NCBI GenBank assembly: GCA_009917455.1
Contig: QZDS01000025.1
Coordinates: 1 to 64,000, forward strand
Length of the DNA stretch: 64,000 nucleotides
From: a bacterium 1xD8-48
GTDB lineage: Bacteria > Bacillota > Clostridia > Lachnospirales > Lachnospiraceae
Direction of reading: 5' to 3'
The notes under the pieces are model-generated. The model was not told the DNA's origin. It did no database searches and worked only from the letters and a program-made list of their open reading frames with translations. Numbering within the stretch: position 1 is the stretch's first letter; each line of letters starts with the position of its first letter. This document shows, in pieces, positions 33,239 through 42,372 of this stretch. The translations under genes and the position numbers were made by a program.

Positions 33239-33877
33239 ATGAACACAAAGCATTTAGCATTGACAGGACTGATGGCGGCGGTAATTTGTATTCTCGGTCC
33301 GATATCCTTACCGATTCCGATAAGTCCTGTGCCGGTATCTCTTGGATTTTTTGCAGTATACCTCACGGTTTATATCCTGGGAATGAAGATGGGTTCGGCA
33401 AGCGTACTCATTTACGTGCTGCTGGGATTTGTAGGGCTTCCGGTTTTTACGGGTTTTTCAGGCGGGATTGGAAAGGTACTTGGCCCTACCGGCGGTTATA
33501 TTATCGGATATTTATTTATGGCGCCCATTATGGGATTTTTTATTGACAAATGGAAAACAAACTATGTGTTGACTATTCTGGGAATGGTACTTGGAACCGC
33601 GGTCTGTTACCTGTTCGGAACCTTATGGCTTGCTTATCAGGGCGGCATGAGTTTTTCCGCCGCCCTGGCAGCCGGCGTGCTTCCCTTTATACCCGCCGAT
33701 ATTGCAAAGCTAATCCTTGCGGTTCTGGCAGGCGAGCCTGTGCGCAGGCGTCTGTGGAAGGCCGGAATTTTAGAGAGCGGTTTAGCGTCAGAGGGCAGCG
33801 TTGGAAAAGAAGGCAACCGCGATAGCGCCGGGACCAACATGGGTTCCGATGGTTCCGCCGACGGTGGCAACGTGTAA
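33239..33877 (+). CDS. bioY: Biotin transporter BioY
   Basis: 212-aa substrate-binding membrane component of a biotin ECF transporter, with about six hydrophobic segments. The family pattern is clear: ALTGLMAAVICILGPISLPIP...PVPVSLG and the GLPVFTGFSGGIGKVLGPTGGYIIGY loop. It starts after GAGAGGAG. The last ~30 residues (SEGSVGKEGNRDSAGTNMG...) are hydrophilic and unlike BioY; they are read antisense through the 3' end of degV. The original stop may have been lost. The BirA-like site upstream supports biotin control. Confidence 0.92.
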   Translation: MNTKHLALTGLMAAVICILGPISLPIPISPVPVSLGFFAVYLTVYILGMKMGSASVLIYVLLGFVGLPVFTGFSGGIGKVLGPTGGYIIGYLFMAPIMGFFIDKWKTNYVLTILGMVLGTAVCYLFGTLWLAYQGGMSFSAALAAGVLPFIPADIAKLILAVLAGEPVRRRLWKAGILESGLASEGSVGKEGNRDSAGTNMGSDGSADGGNV

Positions 33878-34642
33878 GCCTTCCACAGCTTCGTTCCACA
33901 AAGCCTTACTGTCCGCTATGTATTTTTGAATCAGTGCGTCGCTGAGCCCGGTATAGCCCAGAAAATAGGGCTTTGAAAAGTCGATGCCACCTACCTTCTG
34001 TATTTGTTCAGCAAGGAGATTGTTGCCGTGTTTGGAGCCCCGGGCTTTTCCAAGCATGGCAACTTCTCCGTCTACCACGCCTACTACAGGCTTGATGGAA
34101 AGGACATTCCCGGCAAAAGCCACAGTCTTTGAAATGCGGCCTCCCTTTTTCAGATATTCAAGGGTATCGAGCAGGGCGATAAGCTGAATATTTTTCTTTG
34201 ACTTTTCTAACGTTGCGACAATGTCCAGAATCTCCATCCCGGAATCCTTGAGCGTCAGCGCATATTCTATCAGAGCCCTTTCCCCCACGGTGACATTTTC
34301 ACTGTCAACCACAAAAACCTTGCCTTCAAATTCCGCTGCGGCAACGCAGGCGCTTTGATAAGTGCCGGAGAGCTTACCGGAAAGCGTAATCACAATTGCG
34401 GTATCGCCGGCTTCGATGACCCGGCGCATTGCCTGGGCAAAATCATAGGGGGGAATCTGGCTGGTAGTGGGCAGGTCGTCGCATTCCACCAGCTTTTCAT
34501 AAAATTCATTGTGAGACAGATTGACTCCGTCAAGATATTCGGTTTCTCCAAAGGTTATGGTCATGGGTAAAACGGTTAAGTCATCCCGCGCAGAATCTAC
34601 AATGTCCGATGCGGAATCAGTAATGATTTGAATGTTATTCAT
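33788..34642 (-). CDS. DegV family fatty-acid-binding protein
   Basis: 284-aa DegV (EDD-fold) protein; the family binds fatty acids and serves as FakB with the FakA kinase to supply acyl-phosphate. The start NIQIITDSASDI and TTSQIPPYDFAQAMRR are typical, as is ITLSGKLSGTYQSA. The last ~30 codons overlap the bioY 3' end on the opposite strand by 90 bases. AAGGAGGTG lies before its start. No fakA gene is in the window. Confidence 0.9.
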   Translation of the reverse strand: MNNIQIITDSASDIVDSARDDLTVLPMTITFGETEYLDGVNLSHNEFYEKLVECDDLPTTSQIPPYDFAQAMRRVIEAGDTAIVITLSGKLSGTYQSACVAAAEFEGKVFVVDSENVTVGERALIEYALTLKDSGMEILDIVATLEKSKKNIQLIALLDTLEYLKKGGRISKTVAFAGNVLSIKPVVGVVDGEVAMLGKARGSKHGNNLLAEQIQKVGGIDFSKPYFLGYTGLSDALIQKYIADSKALWNEAVEGLHVATVGGTIGTHVGPGAIAVAFFSNAAL

Positions 34643-34821
34643 GGTGTGAACACCTCCTTATGGAATTATTGTAGCATTAAACGGGGGTTTTGGGAATGCG
34701 AAGTTGCAGTCTGGAGGAAAAAGACAAATCGAACAGGCTTTACACTTAAATTACTTGTTGATATAATGAAAATGCCTGGAAACACCAAATGGAAATTATC
34801 AAAAGAAAAGCGGGGAAGCAT

Positions 34822-35616
34822 ATGAAAATCGGATTTACAGGATGTGGAAATATGGGAAGCGCAATGATGCGCGGTATTATTGCCTCGGGAAAATGTGCGG
34901 CGGAGAATATCATGGCCTCCGATACGCTGCCGGAAGCGCTAAGAAGCAGAAAGGAAGAGCTGGGGATTTTGACTGCCACGGATAACCGTGAAGTGGCGGA
35001 ATTTGCGGAAGTTCTGTTTTTGTCCATAAAGCCGCAATATTATCAGGAGGTCATTGGGCAAATCCGTAATCTTGATTTACAGGAGAAAATTATTGTCACA
35101 ATTGCGCCGGGCAAAACCCTTAAGTGGCTCGAAGAAGAATTTGAAAAGCCGGTCAAAATCATCCGTACCATGCCGAACACTCCGGCTATGGTGGGAGAGG
35201 GCATGATGGGAATGTGCCCTAACGCAAATGTTTCTAAGGACGACCTTTCGCTTGTGCAGGATATCTGCAGCGGCTTTGGCAAAACGGAAATCGTCGGAGA
35301 AAATCTGATGGACGTGGTTACCGCAGTCAGCGGAAGCTCTCCGGCTTATGTGTTTATGTTTATAGAAGCGATGGCGGACGCGGCGGTTGCGGACGGGATG
35401 CCGAGAGACAAGGCCTACAGATTTGCTGCACAGGCGGTGCTTGGAAGCGCAAAGATGGTTCTGGAGACAGGAAAGCATCCGGGAGAGTTAAAGGATATGG
35501 TCTGTTCACCGGGAGGAACTACTATCGAAGCCGTGCGGGTACTGGAAGAAAAGGGAATGCGAAGCGCAGTGTTCGAAGCGGTGAAAGCCTGTGTGGGGAA
35601 ATCAAAGGGAATGTAA
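34822..35616 (+). CDS. proC: Pyrroline-5-carboxylate reductase
   Basis: 264-aa enzyme that makes L-proline from pyrroline-5-carboxylate with NAD(P)H. The N-terminal Rossmann motif IGFTGCGNMGSAM and the C-terminal signature DMVCSPGGTTIEAV are clear; VRxMPNTPAMVGEG is also present (IIRTMPNTPAMVGEG). ATG 34822 has GGGGAAG upstream; an open extension to 34789 is not needed. It is monocistronic with a terminator. Confidence 0.95.
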   Translation: MKIGFTGCGNMGSAMMRGIIASGKCAAENIMASDTLPEALRSRKEELGILTATDNREVAEFAEVLFLSIKPQYYQEVIGQIRNLDLQEKIIVTIAPGKTLKWLEEEFEKPVKIIRTMPNTPAMVGEGMMGMCPNANVSKDDLSLVQDICSGFGKTEIVGENLMDVVTAVSGSSPAYVFMFIEAMADAAVADGMPRDKAYRFAAQAVLGSAKMVLETGKHPGELKDMVCSPGGTTIEAVRVLEEKGMRSAVFEAVKACVGKSKGM

Positions 35617-35633
35617 AAGGAATAATTAAAGAG

Positions 35634-35674
35634 CAGGCTGTGAGCACGGTAAAAATCCGCCCACAGCCTGTTTT
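35634..35674 (+). terminator. proC terminator, shared with DUF1836 gene
   Basis: CAGGCTGTG (35634-35642) and CACAGCCTG (35662-35670) pair perfectly, with TTTT after. It lies between convergent genes and could work in both directions. Confidence 0.75.
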
Positions 35675-35692
35675 GAGAGTATGTGGATAACA

Positions 35693-36307
35693 CTAATCAT
35701 TCTCTTTGGCCGTTGCCGTCTTAAAGCTGTCTATCATTTTTTCAATCAGCAGCTTTTTCACATAAACATCGTAACTGAGCATGGAGATAAAAGAAAAAAG
35801 CTGTAATATTTCCTGGTCCGTTTCGGGAGCATCCTTAAAGGTTTCCCGGGAAATGGCAAATTTTTTTTCAATATCCTTTTGCAGGTCTGCTATTTCCTCT
35901 TTTTCCAGACTGAATACTTCCTCGTAAATAGTACCCAGATTCAGCTCCTGGCTGGGGGTGTGGAAATATTTCTGTGTGAGAGGCCCTAACAGGGTCTGAA
36001 TATCGCCAATGGACAGGATTCCCTTATAATAATAGATAAATATCAGGAGCAGGATATGTTCCTTACTGTACTTTTTCCTGACCGGCGGAGGAAGAAGATT
36101 GTTTTTGGCATAATTGTTAATCATTGTTTTGGTAAGAATCTTGTCTCCCTCAGGGTTCCTGGTGGTGCTCCGCAGTCTGCTTTCCATAAATGTGGTTACC
36201 TGGTCCATATACAGGTCGATATTGGGGATATCGTCAAGACTGATGTGGTGTATTCTGTCAAGACTTTCTATAATGCTGTTTAGTAAATCTTCTCTGTCAA
36301 TGGTCAT
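35693..36307 (-). CDS. DUF1836 domain protein
   Basis: 204-aa protein of a family common in Firmicutes. The N-terminal helix-turn-helix-like part reads 'TKTMINNYAKNNLLPPPVRKKYSKEHILLLIFIYYYKGIL', resembling MerR-type recognition. A helical C-terminal half follows. It may be a DNA-binding regulator, but no target is known. It lies alone and is convergent with proC. Confidence 0.8.
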   Translation of the reverse strand: MTIDREDLLNSIIESLDRIHHISLDDIPNIDLYMDQVTTFMESRLRSTTRNPEGDKILTKTMINNYAKNNLLPPPVRKKYSKEHILLLIFIYYYKGILSIGDIQTLLGPLTQKYFHTPSQELNLGTIYEEVFSLEKEEIADLQKDIEKKFAISRETFKDAPETDQEILQLFSFISMLSYDVYVKKLLIEKMIDSFKTATAKEND

Positions 36308-36570
36308 ATGGGATAAGCCTCGCTTTTGGATGATATTTCTTATGGTATGTTTTAAAGAGATATAAGACTATTATATAGTATTTAAAACTACATGACAAGT
36401 TTTAAAGTAAAAATCATGCCAGGCCCGTTTGTAATTTCCTTTTCCGTAAGCTGCAAGGGCTTTCATTGTTTCAGAAACGTTTCCCATTAGTCCGGTAAAG
36501 TATTTGTCATTAAAGATTGAAAAAGTTTATAAAAAATGAAGACAACAAGAAGACACATTCGTTATAGTAA
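36308..36570. other. Intergenic region between divergent DUF1836 and sigma genes
   Basis: 263 bases without a gene. A TATAGT at about 36561-36566 could be the -10 box for the sigma operon, but no good -35 box is visible. No repeat is seen. Confidence 0.35.
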
Positions 36571-37140
36571 ATGAAAGTAGGAAAAACGGAAAGCGGGGTG
36601 GAGAAAATAAGTACCATGACAAGGGCGTCGGCATGTACGGAAGAAAAGCTGTCGGAACTGATTGATACATATGATAAACTTGTTTTTTCCATCTGCTATA
36701 AGCTGACCGGCGATTACTTTATGGCTGAGGATTTGATGCAGGAAACCTTTTTATCCGCTTTTCAGAAGTATGATTCCTTTGACGGCAGCAACGAAAAAGC
36801 ATGGATTTGCAGAATTGCCACCAACAAGAGCATCGATTATATGCGGAGCGCAGGGCGAAGGAGCGTACCTACAGAGGATGCCTTTTTTGAACTGGCGGTG
36901 GAACAGCGGGGCTCGCCCGAAGAAATTTGTATGGAAGAGGAAATAAAAGAAAGGTTATCAGAAAAAGTAGGGAGTCTTAAGCCTCCTTATAATGAAGTGG
37001 CGAGAGCATATTATCTGGAGGAACGAAGTCCAAAAGAAATCGCAGTAAGATATGGCAGAAGCGTAAAGACAGTTCAGACGCAGATTTATCGGGCAAGAGA
37101 GATGCTGAAGAAAATTTACGGAAAGGAGGAAACGGCATGA
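36571..37140 (+). CDS. ECF-type RNA polymerase sigma factor
   Basis: 189-aa sigma-70 family factor of the ECF type. Region 2 is visible (YDKLVFSICYKLTGDYFMAEDLMQETFL) and region 4 near the end (PPYNEVARAYYLEERSPKEIAVRYGRSVKTVQTQIYRAREML). The start is uncertain: ATG 36571 has no ribosome site, and ATG 36616 has GGAG 12 bases before it. Its stop overlaps the next gene (ATGA), which encodes a membrane protein suited to be an anti-sigma factor. Confidence 0.88.
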   Translation: MKVGKTESGVEKISTMTRASACTEEKLSELIDTYDKLVFSICYKLTGDYFMAEDLMQETFLSAFQKYDSFDGSNEKAWICRIATNKSIDYMRSAGRRSVPTEDAFFELAVEQRGSPEEICMEEEIKERLSEKVGSLKPPYNEVARAYYLEERSPKEIAVRYGRSVKTVQTQIYRAREMLKKIYGKEETA

Positions 37141-37598
37141 AGGATTATATGACAGACGAGGAACTGGAACTTTTTATCGAGCATATGGAGCAACGGGAGC
37201 TGTATGCGCCGAAGCATATGAAAGAACAGATTTTGAATCAGGCATTTCCGAAACAAACCGTGGAGGTATTGCCAAAGTCCGGGGGCGGCAGAAAACAGGC
37301 TTCCTTACTGGCGTATCGTATTAAAATTATAGCGGGAATGGCCGCTGCCATTATTATGCTGATGATTCTTCCGATGCAGAGAGAAATACGCGGATATGAG
37401 AGCGAGATGGAAAGACGGCTCTACACGGAAAGTATGCAAGAGCAGGAGGACGACGGGAAGGAACACATCGACCTGAATACTGCTTTTAACGAGGGGACAT
37501 GGAAGATAAACCGGAAGATTAATTCCTGGTTCGACAGGATTAACAATTGGGGCTTTGACAATTTATATGAAGACGGAGGAATTTATTATGAAGACTAA
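37137..37598 (+). CDS. Probable anti-sigma factor, single-pass membrane protein
   Basis: 153-aa protein coupled to the sigma gene by an ATGA overlap. The N-terminal ~60 residues are cytoplasmic in type, then one membrane helix (IIAGMAAAIIMLMILPM, ~residues 62-80), then an acidic outer part. No zinc-binding HxxxCxxC motif is seen. The position and topology suggest an anti-sigma factor for the ECF sigma before it; this is inference from context. It overlaps the start of the next gene. Confidence 0.65.
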   Translation: MKDYMTDEELELFIEHMEQRELYAPKHMKEQILNQAFPKQTVEVLPKSGGGRKQASLLAYRIKIIAGMAAAIIMLMILPMQREIRGYESEMERRLYTESMQEQEDDGKEHIDLNTAFNEGTWKINRKINSWFDRINNWGFDNLYEDGGIYYED

Positions 37599-38172
37599 GA
37601 AAAAGAACAGATTTTTCACTTTTTGTTTCTCACTTATGCCCGGGGCGGCGGAGATGTATATGGGATTTCTGAAAACGGGACTTTCCCTGATGGTTACCTT
37701 TGCCGCAGCTATCGTGATAGCCTCATCACTGCGAATGGGCGTTCTTTCCGTTCTCGCGGTTGTAGTGTGGTTTTACAGCTTTTTTCACGCCAATCATCTT
37801 GCCAGCTTAAACGATGAGGAATTCGATGAAGTCACCGACGAATACCTTTTCGGCCTGGATTCCCTGCCGGAAATTGAAACCTTTCTGAAAAAGTATCATC
37901 AGTGGGTGGCATATATTCTGATTTTTGCAGGAATCTGTTTTTTGTGGAATTCTCTGGGAAATCTGCTTTATGATTTGCTTCCCAGAGAGTACCGCTTTAT
38001 CTACAGTATTATGTGGCAGATTGGCAACTATGTGCCCAGCATTATCATCGGGCTCGGGATTATCTTCGCGGGGATAAAAATGATTGGCGGAAAGAAGGTG
38101 TCCGTCGAGGACGAAAAAAAGAAGGAAGATGAAGTACCTGCCAACATGATTGACATGCGGGAGGATAAGTGA
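37588..38172 (+). CDS. Multi-pass membrane protein in the ECF operon
   Basis: 194-aa protein with four or five hydrophobic segments. The start KKKNRFFTFCFSLMPGAAEMYMGFLKTG resembles TM2-type proteins (PG...GxxYxG). The middle is acidic (NDEEFDEVTDEYLFG) and the tail charged. GGAGGAA lies before ATG 37588. It overlaps both neighbours, so the four genes 36571-38519 form one operon. It may be part of an envelope stress response; no exact function is known. Confidence 0.65.
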   Translation: MKTKKKNRFFTFCFSLMPGAAEMYMGFLKTGLSLMVTFAAAIVIASSLRMGVLSVLAVVVWFYSFFHANHLASLNDEEFDEVTDEYLFGLDSLPEIETFLKKYHQWVAYILIFAGICFLWNSLGNLLYDLLPREYRFIYSIMWQIGNYVPSIIIGLGIIFAGIKMIGGKKVSVEDEKKKEDEVPANMIDMREDK

Positions 38173-38519
38173 TGGAGAAGCAAATAATCAGAATACACAG
38201 AGTAGGCTCCGTTACCTTCGGGATTCTTCTGGTGCTTACGGGAATCCTGTTCCTTGGCCGATTATTTTTGCCTAGGCTGAATTATGAAGCGGTTTTGCAC
38301 TTCTGGCCGCTGATACTCATTTCCCTTGGCGTGGAGGTGCTCCTTGGATGCACCAGAAAAACTTATGAGATACGGGATGAAAATGGACGGTTGCTGGAGC
38401 AGAATAAAATTATTTACGACGTTGCGGCAATTGTGCTTACCATGGTGCTTACGGGATTTTCCATCATTATGGGAATACTGGATTTTGCGTGGAGAAGCAG
38501 TTCGGGCATTTATTGGTAG
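38172..38519 (+). CDS. LiaF-like/DUF5668 transmembrane protein
   Basis: 115-aa protein with an N-terminal pair of hydrophobic segments around 'VGSVTFGILLVLTGILFL' and 'FWPLILISLGVEVLL', the pattern of the LiaI/LiaF transmembrane region (DUF5668), and a further C-terminal helix pair. LiaF-type proteins report on envelope stress. Its start overlaps the previous stop (TGATG). It closes the ECF operon, with a terminator after it. Confidence 0.7.
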   Translation: MEKQIIRIHRVGSVTFGILLVLTGILFLGRLFLPRLNYEAVLHFWPLILISLGVEVLLGCTRKTYEIRDENGRLLEQNKIIYDVAAIVLTMVLTGFSIIMGILDFAWRSSSGIYW

Positions 38520-38548
38520 GAGGACTTCCCGCAGAAGGGAATATCAAA

Positions 38549-38592
38549 CCTGCCGGACAGGTACGGAAGCGTATCCATCCGGCAGGTTTTTT
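38549..38592 (+). terminator. ECF operon terminator
   Basis: CCTGCCGGA (38549-38557) pairs with TCCGGCAGG (38578-38586), followed by TTTTTT. Confidence 0.85.
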
Positions 38593-38655
38593 CCCGGGCA
38601 ACAAGCCGGCGGGCATGCTTACATGCATGCACATTTGGCGACTGCAATAAGCGGA

Positions 38656-39696
38656 TTACTTATCCGCGCCGCCTTTGGCAGCATTTTGGGCAAACTGTGT
38701 GTTTACCAAATCTTCATAGGGAACTCTTGCAGGCAGTTCTCCGCCTTCCTCCAGAATGTTCTGAAGGAGGGTAAAGGCGTCCTCCTCAAAAATCAGGTTG
38801 GTTTTCCAGGTGTCCTGCTCATAGTACCGGGTTACGATTGTGGTGAGGGTTTCAATGTCGGTTTCTTCAAACTGCGGCTGAATTACCTTTGCAATTTCCT
38901 CCGGGGAATGACTTGCCACGTAATCCATGCCTTTTTGAAGTGCGTTTGTAAATGACTGGATAGTATCGGGGTTTTCTTCCATGTAGCTTTTCTTTGCGCT
39001 GAAGGCCGTATAGGGAACATAGCCGGAATCCTCGCCGAGGGATGCCACGACATAACCGTCGCCTTTGGCTTCCAGAGAGGTGGCATGGGGTTCAAATTCG
39101 ACTGTAAAATCCCCCTGTCCTCCCGAAAAAGCGGCGGCCGTAGAGCCGAAATCAATGCTCTGGTCAATTGAAAGGTCGGCTTTCGGGTCTATCCCGTTTT
39201 TATTTAAAATGAACTCGAATACCATCTCAGGCATACCGCCTGCCCGTCCGCCCAACACATTCGTGCCCTTTAGCATATCCCAGGTGAAATTCTCAATAGG
39301 CTGCCTTGAAACAAGGAAATTACCGGCTCTCTGGGTGAGCTGCGCAAAATTCACCACATAATCTGAAGTACCTCCGGCATAGGTATAGATGGTGGATTCG
39401 CTTCCCATAAATCCAATGTCCGCTTCATCAGTCAAAACGGCAGTCATCGTCTTATCGGCGCCGAAGCCGGTTACCAGGTTCAGTTCAATGCCTTCCTCTT
39501 TGAAATAGCCTTCCTCAATTGCCACATACATGGGAGCGTAAAAGATGGAATGGGCAACCTCGTTTAAAGTAACTGTCTTGTTTTCGCTTTTATCCGCCGT
39601 CGTTCCGCATCCGGCAAGGCTTCCGGCAAGAAGTATGCCGGCAAGCAGAAGCGAAGCCGTTTTTTTAAGTAAACGTAATTTTGAATTTCTTCTCAT
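38656..39696 (-). CDS. ABC transporter substrate-binding lipoprotein (NMT1/SsuA-like)
   Basis: 346-aa lipoprotein. The signal peptide ends in a lipobox, SLAGC, at about Cys30. The mature part has the NMT1/THI5-like or SsuA/TauA-like fold: VAHSIFYAPMYVAIEEGYFKEEGIELNLV, then DIGFMGSESTIY. These proteins bind thiamine precursors, sulphonates or similar molecules. No ABC permease or ATPase is next to it, so it must use a transporter encoded elsewhere. It is convergent with the ECF operon and divergent from the SPFH gene. Confidence 0.88.
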   Translation of the reverse strand: MRRNSKLRLLKKTASLLLAGILLAGSLAGCGTTADKSENKTVTLNEVAHSIFYAPMYVAIEEGYFKEEGIELNLVTGFGADKTMTAVLTDEADIGFMGSESTIYTYAGGTSDYVVNFAQLTQRAGNFLVSRQPIENFTWDMLKGTNVLGGRAGGMPEMVFEFILNKNGIDPKADLSIDQSIDFGSTAAAFSGGQGDFTVEFEPHATSLEAKGDGYVVASLGEDSGYVPYTAFSAKKSYMEENPDTIQSFTNALQKGMDYVASHSPEEIAKVIQPQFEETDIETLTTIVTRYYEQDTWKTNLIFEEDAFTLLQNILEEGGELPARVPYEDLVNTQFAQNAAKGGADK

Positions 39697-39797
39697 AATA
39701 ACCTCCGTTTTTTATTTAATAAACCGATTCTTTATTTTATGTAACTGATAAAAAATGTCGCCTGTCCATTTTCTTTTTCGGATAAAAGCTATTTTAA

Positions 39798-39826
39798 TGG
39801 ACAATAAATGTCAAAAAATATATAAT
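39798..39826 (+). promoter_or_regulatory. Promoter of the SPFH gene
   Basis: TGGACA (39798-39803), 17 bases, TATAAT (39821-39826), 33 bases before the ATG at 39860. Confidence 0.6.
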
Positions 39827-39859
39827 AGAACCAGTAAAAGAACTGAAGGAGGACAAAAA

Positions 39860-41236
39860 ATGGGTTTGATTAAGGCTGTTACCAGTGCGGCCGGGGGTGT
39901 TATTGCCGACCAGTGGCGCGAATATTTTTACTGCGATTCTCTGGAAACGAGCGTGCTGGTTGCGAAAGGAAAGAAACGCACAGGCAAAAGAAGCGGGGGA
40001 AACAACAAGGGCGAGGATAATATCATATCCAACGGTTCAGCTATTGCCGTTAATGAAGGGCAGTGCATGATTATTGTTGACCAGGGAAAGGTTGTTGAAT
40101 TCTGTGCGGAAGCAGGAGAATTTACCTATGACACCTCCACAGAGCCAAGCTTATTTTATGGTAATCTGGGCGAAAATGTGAAAAGGACCTTTGCCACAAT
40201 TGGTAAGCGTATTGCTTTCGGCGGAGATACGGCAAAAGACCAGAGAGTTTATTACTTTAATACAAAGGAAATCATGGGGAACAAATACGGAACGGCAAAT
40301 CCGGTCCCTTTCCGTGTGGTGGATGCAAATATCGGACTTGATATCGACATTTCCATCAGATGTAACGGGGAATATTCCTATAAAATCACGAACCCGCTGC
40401 TTTTTTATATGAATGTGTGCGGGAATGTGACAGATGATTATGAGAGAAGCGAGATTGACAGCCAGTTAAAGACGGAGCTTATGACGGCTCTGCAGCCGGC
40501 TTTTGCAAAAATATCCGCCATGGGTGTGCGCTACAGCGCGATTCCGGCCCACACCATGGAATTGGCGGAAGCTTTGAACGAAGTGCTCTCCGCAAAATGG
40601 GCGCAGCTTCGGGGAATCGAAATTGTATCTTTCGGCATCAATGCCATGAAGGCTTCCGAGGAAGACGAGGCAATGATTAAGGAGCTGCAGAAAAACGCGG
40701 TTCTTCGCAATCCCAACATGGCGGCGGCAACCCTTGCAGGGGCACAGGCGGAAGCTATGAAAGCTGCGGCGTCCAATAAGTCGGCAGGCCCTATGATGGC
40801 TTTTGCCGGAATGAATATGGCGGCTCAGGCCGGAGGGATGAACGCCCAGCAGCTTTTCCAGATGGGACAGCAGGCGGTTCAAAACGCCGGAGGCGGTCAG
40901 AGTGCGGTGATGCAGCAACCAGGACAAAGCGCCGGAGACGGCCGGAGCGCGGTAGCGCAGAAGCCGGAAGGCTGGATGTGCAGCTGTGGACACGGCGGAA
41001 ATACCGGAAAATTCTGCTCAGAGTGCGGCGCCAAAAAGCCTCAGGCGGAGGGCTGGACCTGTTCCTGCGGTGCGGTAAATAAAGGGAAATTCTGTTCCGA
41101 ATGCGGTGCCAAAAAGCCTGCCGGTGAACCTTTGTACAAGTGCGATAAGTGTGGCTGGGAGCCGGAAGACCCCAAAAACCCTCCGAAGTTCTGTCCTGAG
41201 TGCGGCGACCCTTTTAATGAAAGCGATATCAGATAA
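39860..41236 (+). CDS. SPFH domain protein with C-terminal zinc ribbons
   Basis: 458-aa protein with an SPFH (stomatin/flotillin-like) core like the YdjI/virion-core family (residues ~20-300). An Ala/Met/Gln/Gly-rich linker follows. Three zinc-ribbon-like units end it (CSCGHGGNTGKFCSECG; CSCGAVNKGKFCSECG; CDKCG...FCPECG). ATG 39860 has GAAGGAGG upstream; the frame is open back to 39755 through the promoter. The next gene, 11 bases on, also carries zinc ribbons. In Bacillus, ydjI is in a phage-shock-type membrane stress operon. No membrane helix is seen. Confidence 0.85.
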   Translation: MGLIKAVTSAAGGVIADQWREYFYCDSLETSVLVAKGKKRTGKRSGGNNKGEDNIISNGSAIAVNEGQCMIIVDQGKVVEFCAEAGEFTYDTSTEPSLFYGNLGENVKRTFATIGKRIAFGGDTAKDQRVYYFNTKEIMGNKYGTANPVPFRVVDANIGLDIDISIRCNGEYSYKITNPLLFYMNVCGNVTDDYERSEIDSQLKTELMTALQPAFAKISAMGVRYSAIPAHTMELAEALNEVLSAKWAQLRGIEIVSFGINAMKASEEDEAMIKELQKNAVLRNPNMAAATLAGAQAEAMKAAASNKSAGPMMAFAGMNMAAQAGGMNAQQLFQMGQQAVQNAGGGQSAVMQQPGQSAGDGRSAVAQKPEGWMCSCGHGGNTGKFCSECGAKKPQAEGWTCSCGAVNKGKFCSECGAKKPAGEPLYKCDKCGWEPEDPKNPPKFCPECGDPFNESDIR

Positions 41237-41247
41237 CGAGGGGTGCT

Positions 41248-42360
41248 ATGAGCCAGTTTGACACAAATTTAGATGTAAAAACCGTGGATACTCTGGAGGA
41301 AACGGACAGAAAATGCCCGTCCTGCGGCGGCGTGATGGACTATGACCCGAAAAGCGGAGGGCTTAACTGCCCTTACTGCGGCCATACCGAAGCGATAGCG
41401 GTGAGCGCCGGTGAGCCAAAGGCGGCACAGGAGCTGGATTTTTCCTCTGCGGAAAATCTGGACAACTGCGACTGGGGTACAGAGAAAAAAACCGTTATCT
41501 GCGAGGCATGCGGAGCGGAATCCGTGTATGATTCGCTGGAAATTTCCGCCGTATGTCCTTTCTGTGGTTCCAATCAGGTGATGGAGGCTGCGGGAAAAAA
41601 TATCATGGCGCCGGGGGGCGTAGTTCCCTTTCAGGTAACGGATAAGCAGGCTTCGGATTTATTTAAGATTTGGATTAAAAGGAAATGGTTTTGCCCGAAG
41701 CTGGCGAAGGAAAGCGCAAAAGCAAAGCATTTCAAAGGCGTTTATCTTCCCTACTGGACCTTTGATGCGCAGACGGAGTCTGTTTATAAAGGAGAATTCG
41801 GGCGGGATAAGGTCAAAAAGAATTCCAGAGGGGAAAGCACGGTGGAGACTTCCTGGTATCCGGTAAAAGGAAAATACAGGGAAGCCTTTGACGACGAGCT
41901 TGTCTGTGCAACCACAAACCATAACCAGTCTATGCTGATGGGCATTGAGCCCTACCAGACTGCGGAAAACAAGGTCTATAAGCCGGAATATGTGGCAGGC
42001 TTTGCAGCAGAGCGTTACTCCGTGGGGATTAAGGAAGCCTGGGAGATGGGACAGCAGAGCATTCAGTATAAGCTGCGGGGGAATATTGAAGGTGAAATCT
42101 TAAAAAAGAATCAGGCGGATCAGATAAGGAGTTTACATATAACCACGAATTTCAGTAATCTGACCTATAAGTATCTTTTGCTGCCGGTCTGGATATCCAG
42201 CTATAAGTATAAGGACAAAATTTATCAGTTTATGGTAAACGGCCAGACAGGAAAGGTATCCGGCAAAACGCCGGTTTCCATTCCGAAAGTGATTATCGCG
42301 TCGGCGGCAGCCATTATCATACTTGCGCTTGTCACATGGATGTGCTGGCGATATAGTTAA
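41248..42360 (+). CDS. Zinc-ribbon membrane protein paired with SPFH protein
   Basis: 370-aa protein. Two or three N-terminal CPxCG-type knuckles (CPSCGGVMDYD...CPYCGH; CEACGAES...CPFCGS) resemble TFIIB-type zinc ribbons. A long soluble domain follows (KGVYLPYWTFDAQTESVYKG), then one C-terminal membrane helix (VIIASAAAIIILALVTWM). C-terminal anchoring suggests it recruits partners to the membrane. It lies 11 bases after the SPFH gene. It is a conserved Clostridia and Bacilli arrangement by recollection; the function is not known. Confidence 0.8.
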   Translation: MSQFDTNLDVKTVDTLEETDRKCPSCGGVMDYDPKSGGLNCPYCGHTEAIAVSAGEPKAAQELDFSSAENLDNCDWGTEKKTVICEACGAESVYDSLEISAVCPFCGSNQVMEAAGKNIMAPGGVVPFQVTDKQASDLFKIWIKRKWFCPKLAKESAKAKHFKGVYLPYWTFDAQTESVYKGEFGRDKVKKNSRGESTVETSWYPVKGKYREAFDDELVCATTNHNQSMLMGIEPYQTAENKVYKPEYVAGFAAERYSVGIKEAWEMGQQSIQYKLRGNIEGEILKKNQADQIRSLHITTNFSNLTYKYLLLPVWISSYKYKDKIYQFMVNGQTGKVSGKTPVSIPKVIIASAAAIIILALVTWMCWRYS

Positions 42361-42372
42361 GGAGTTTTTTAG

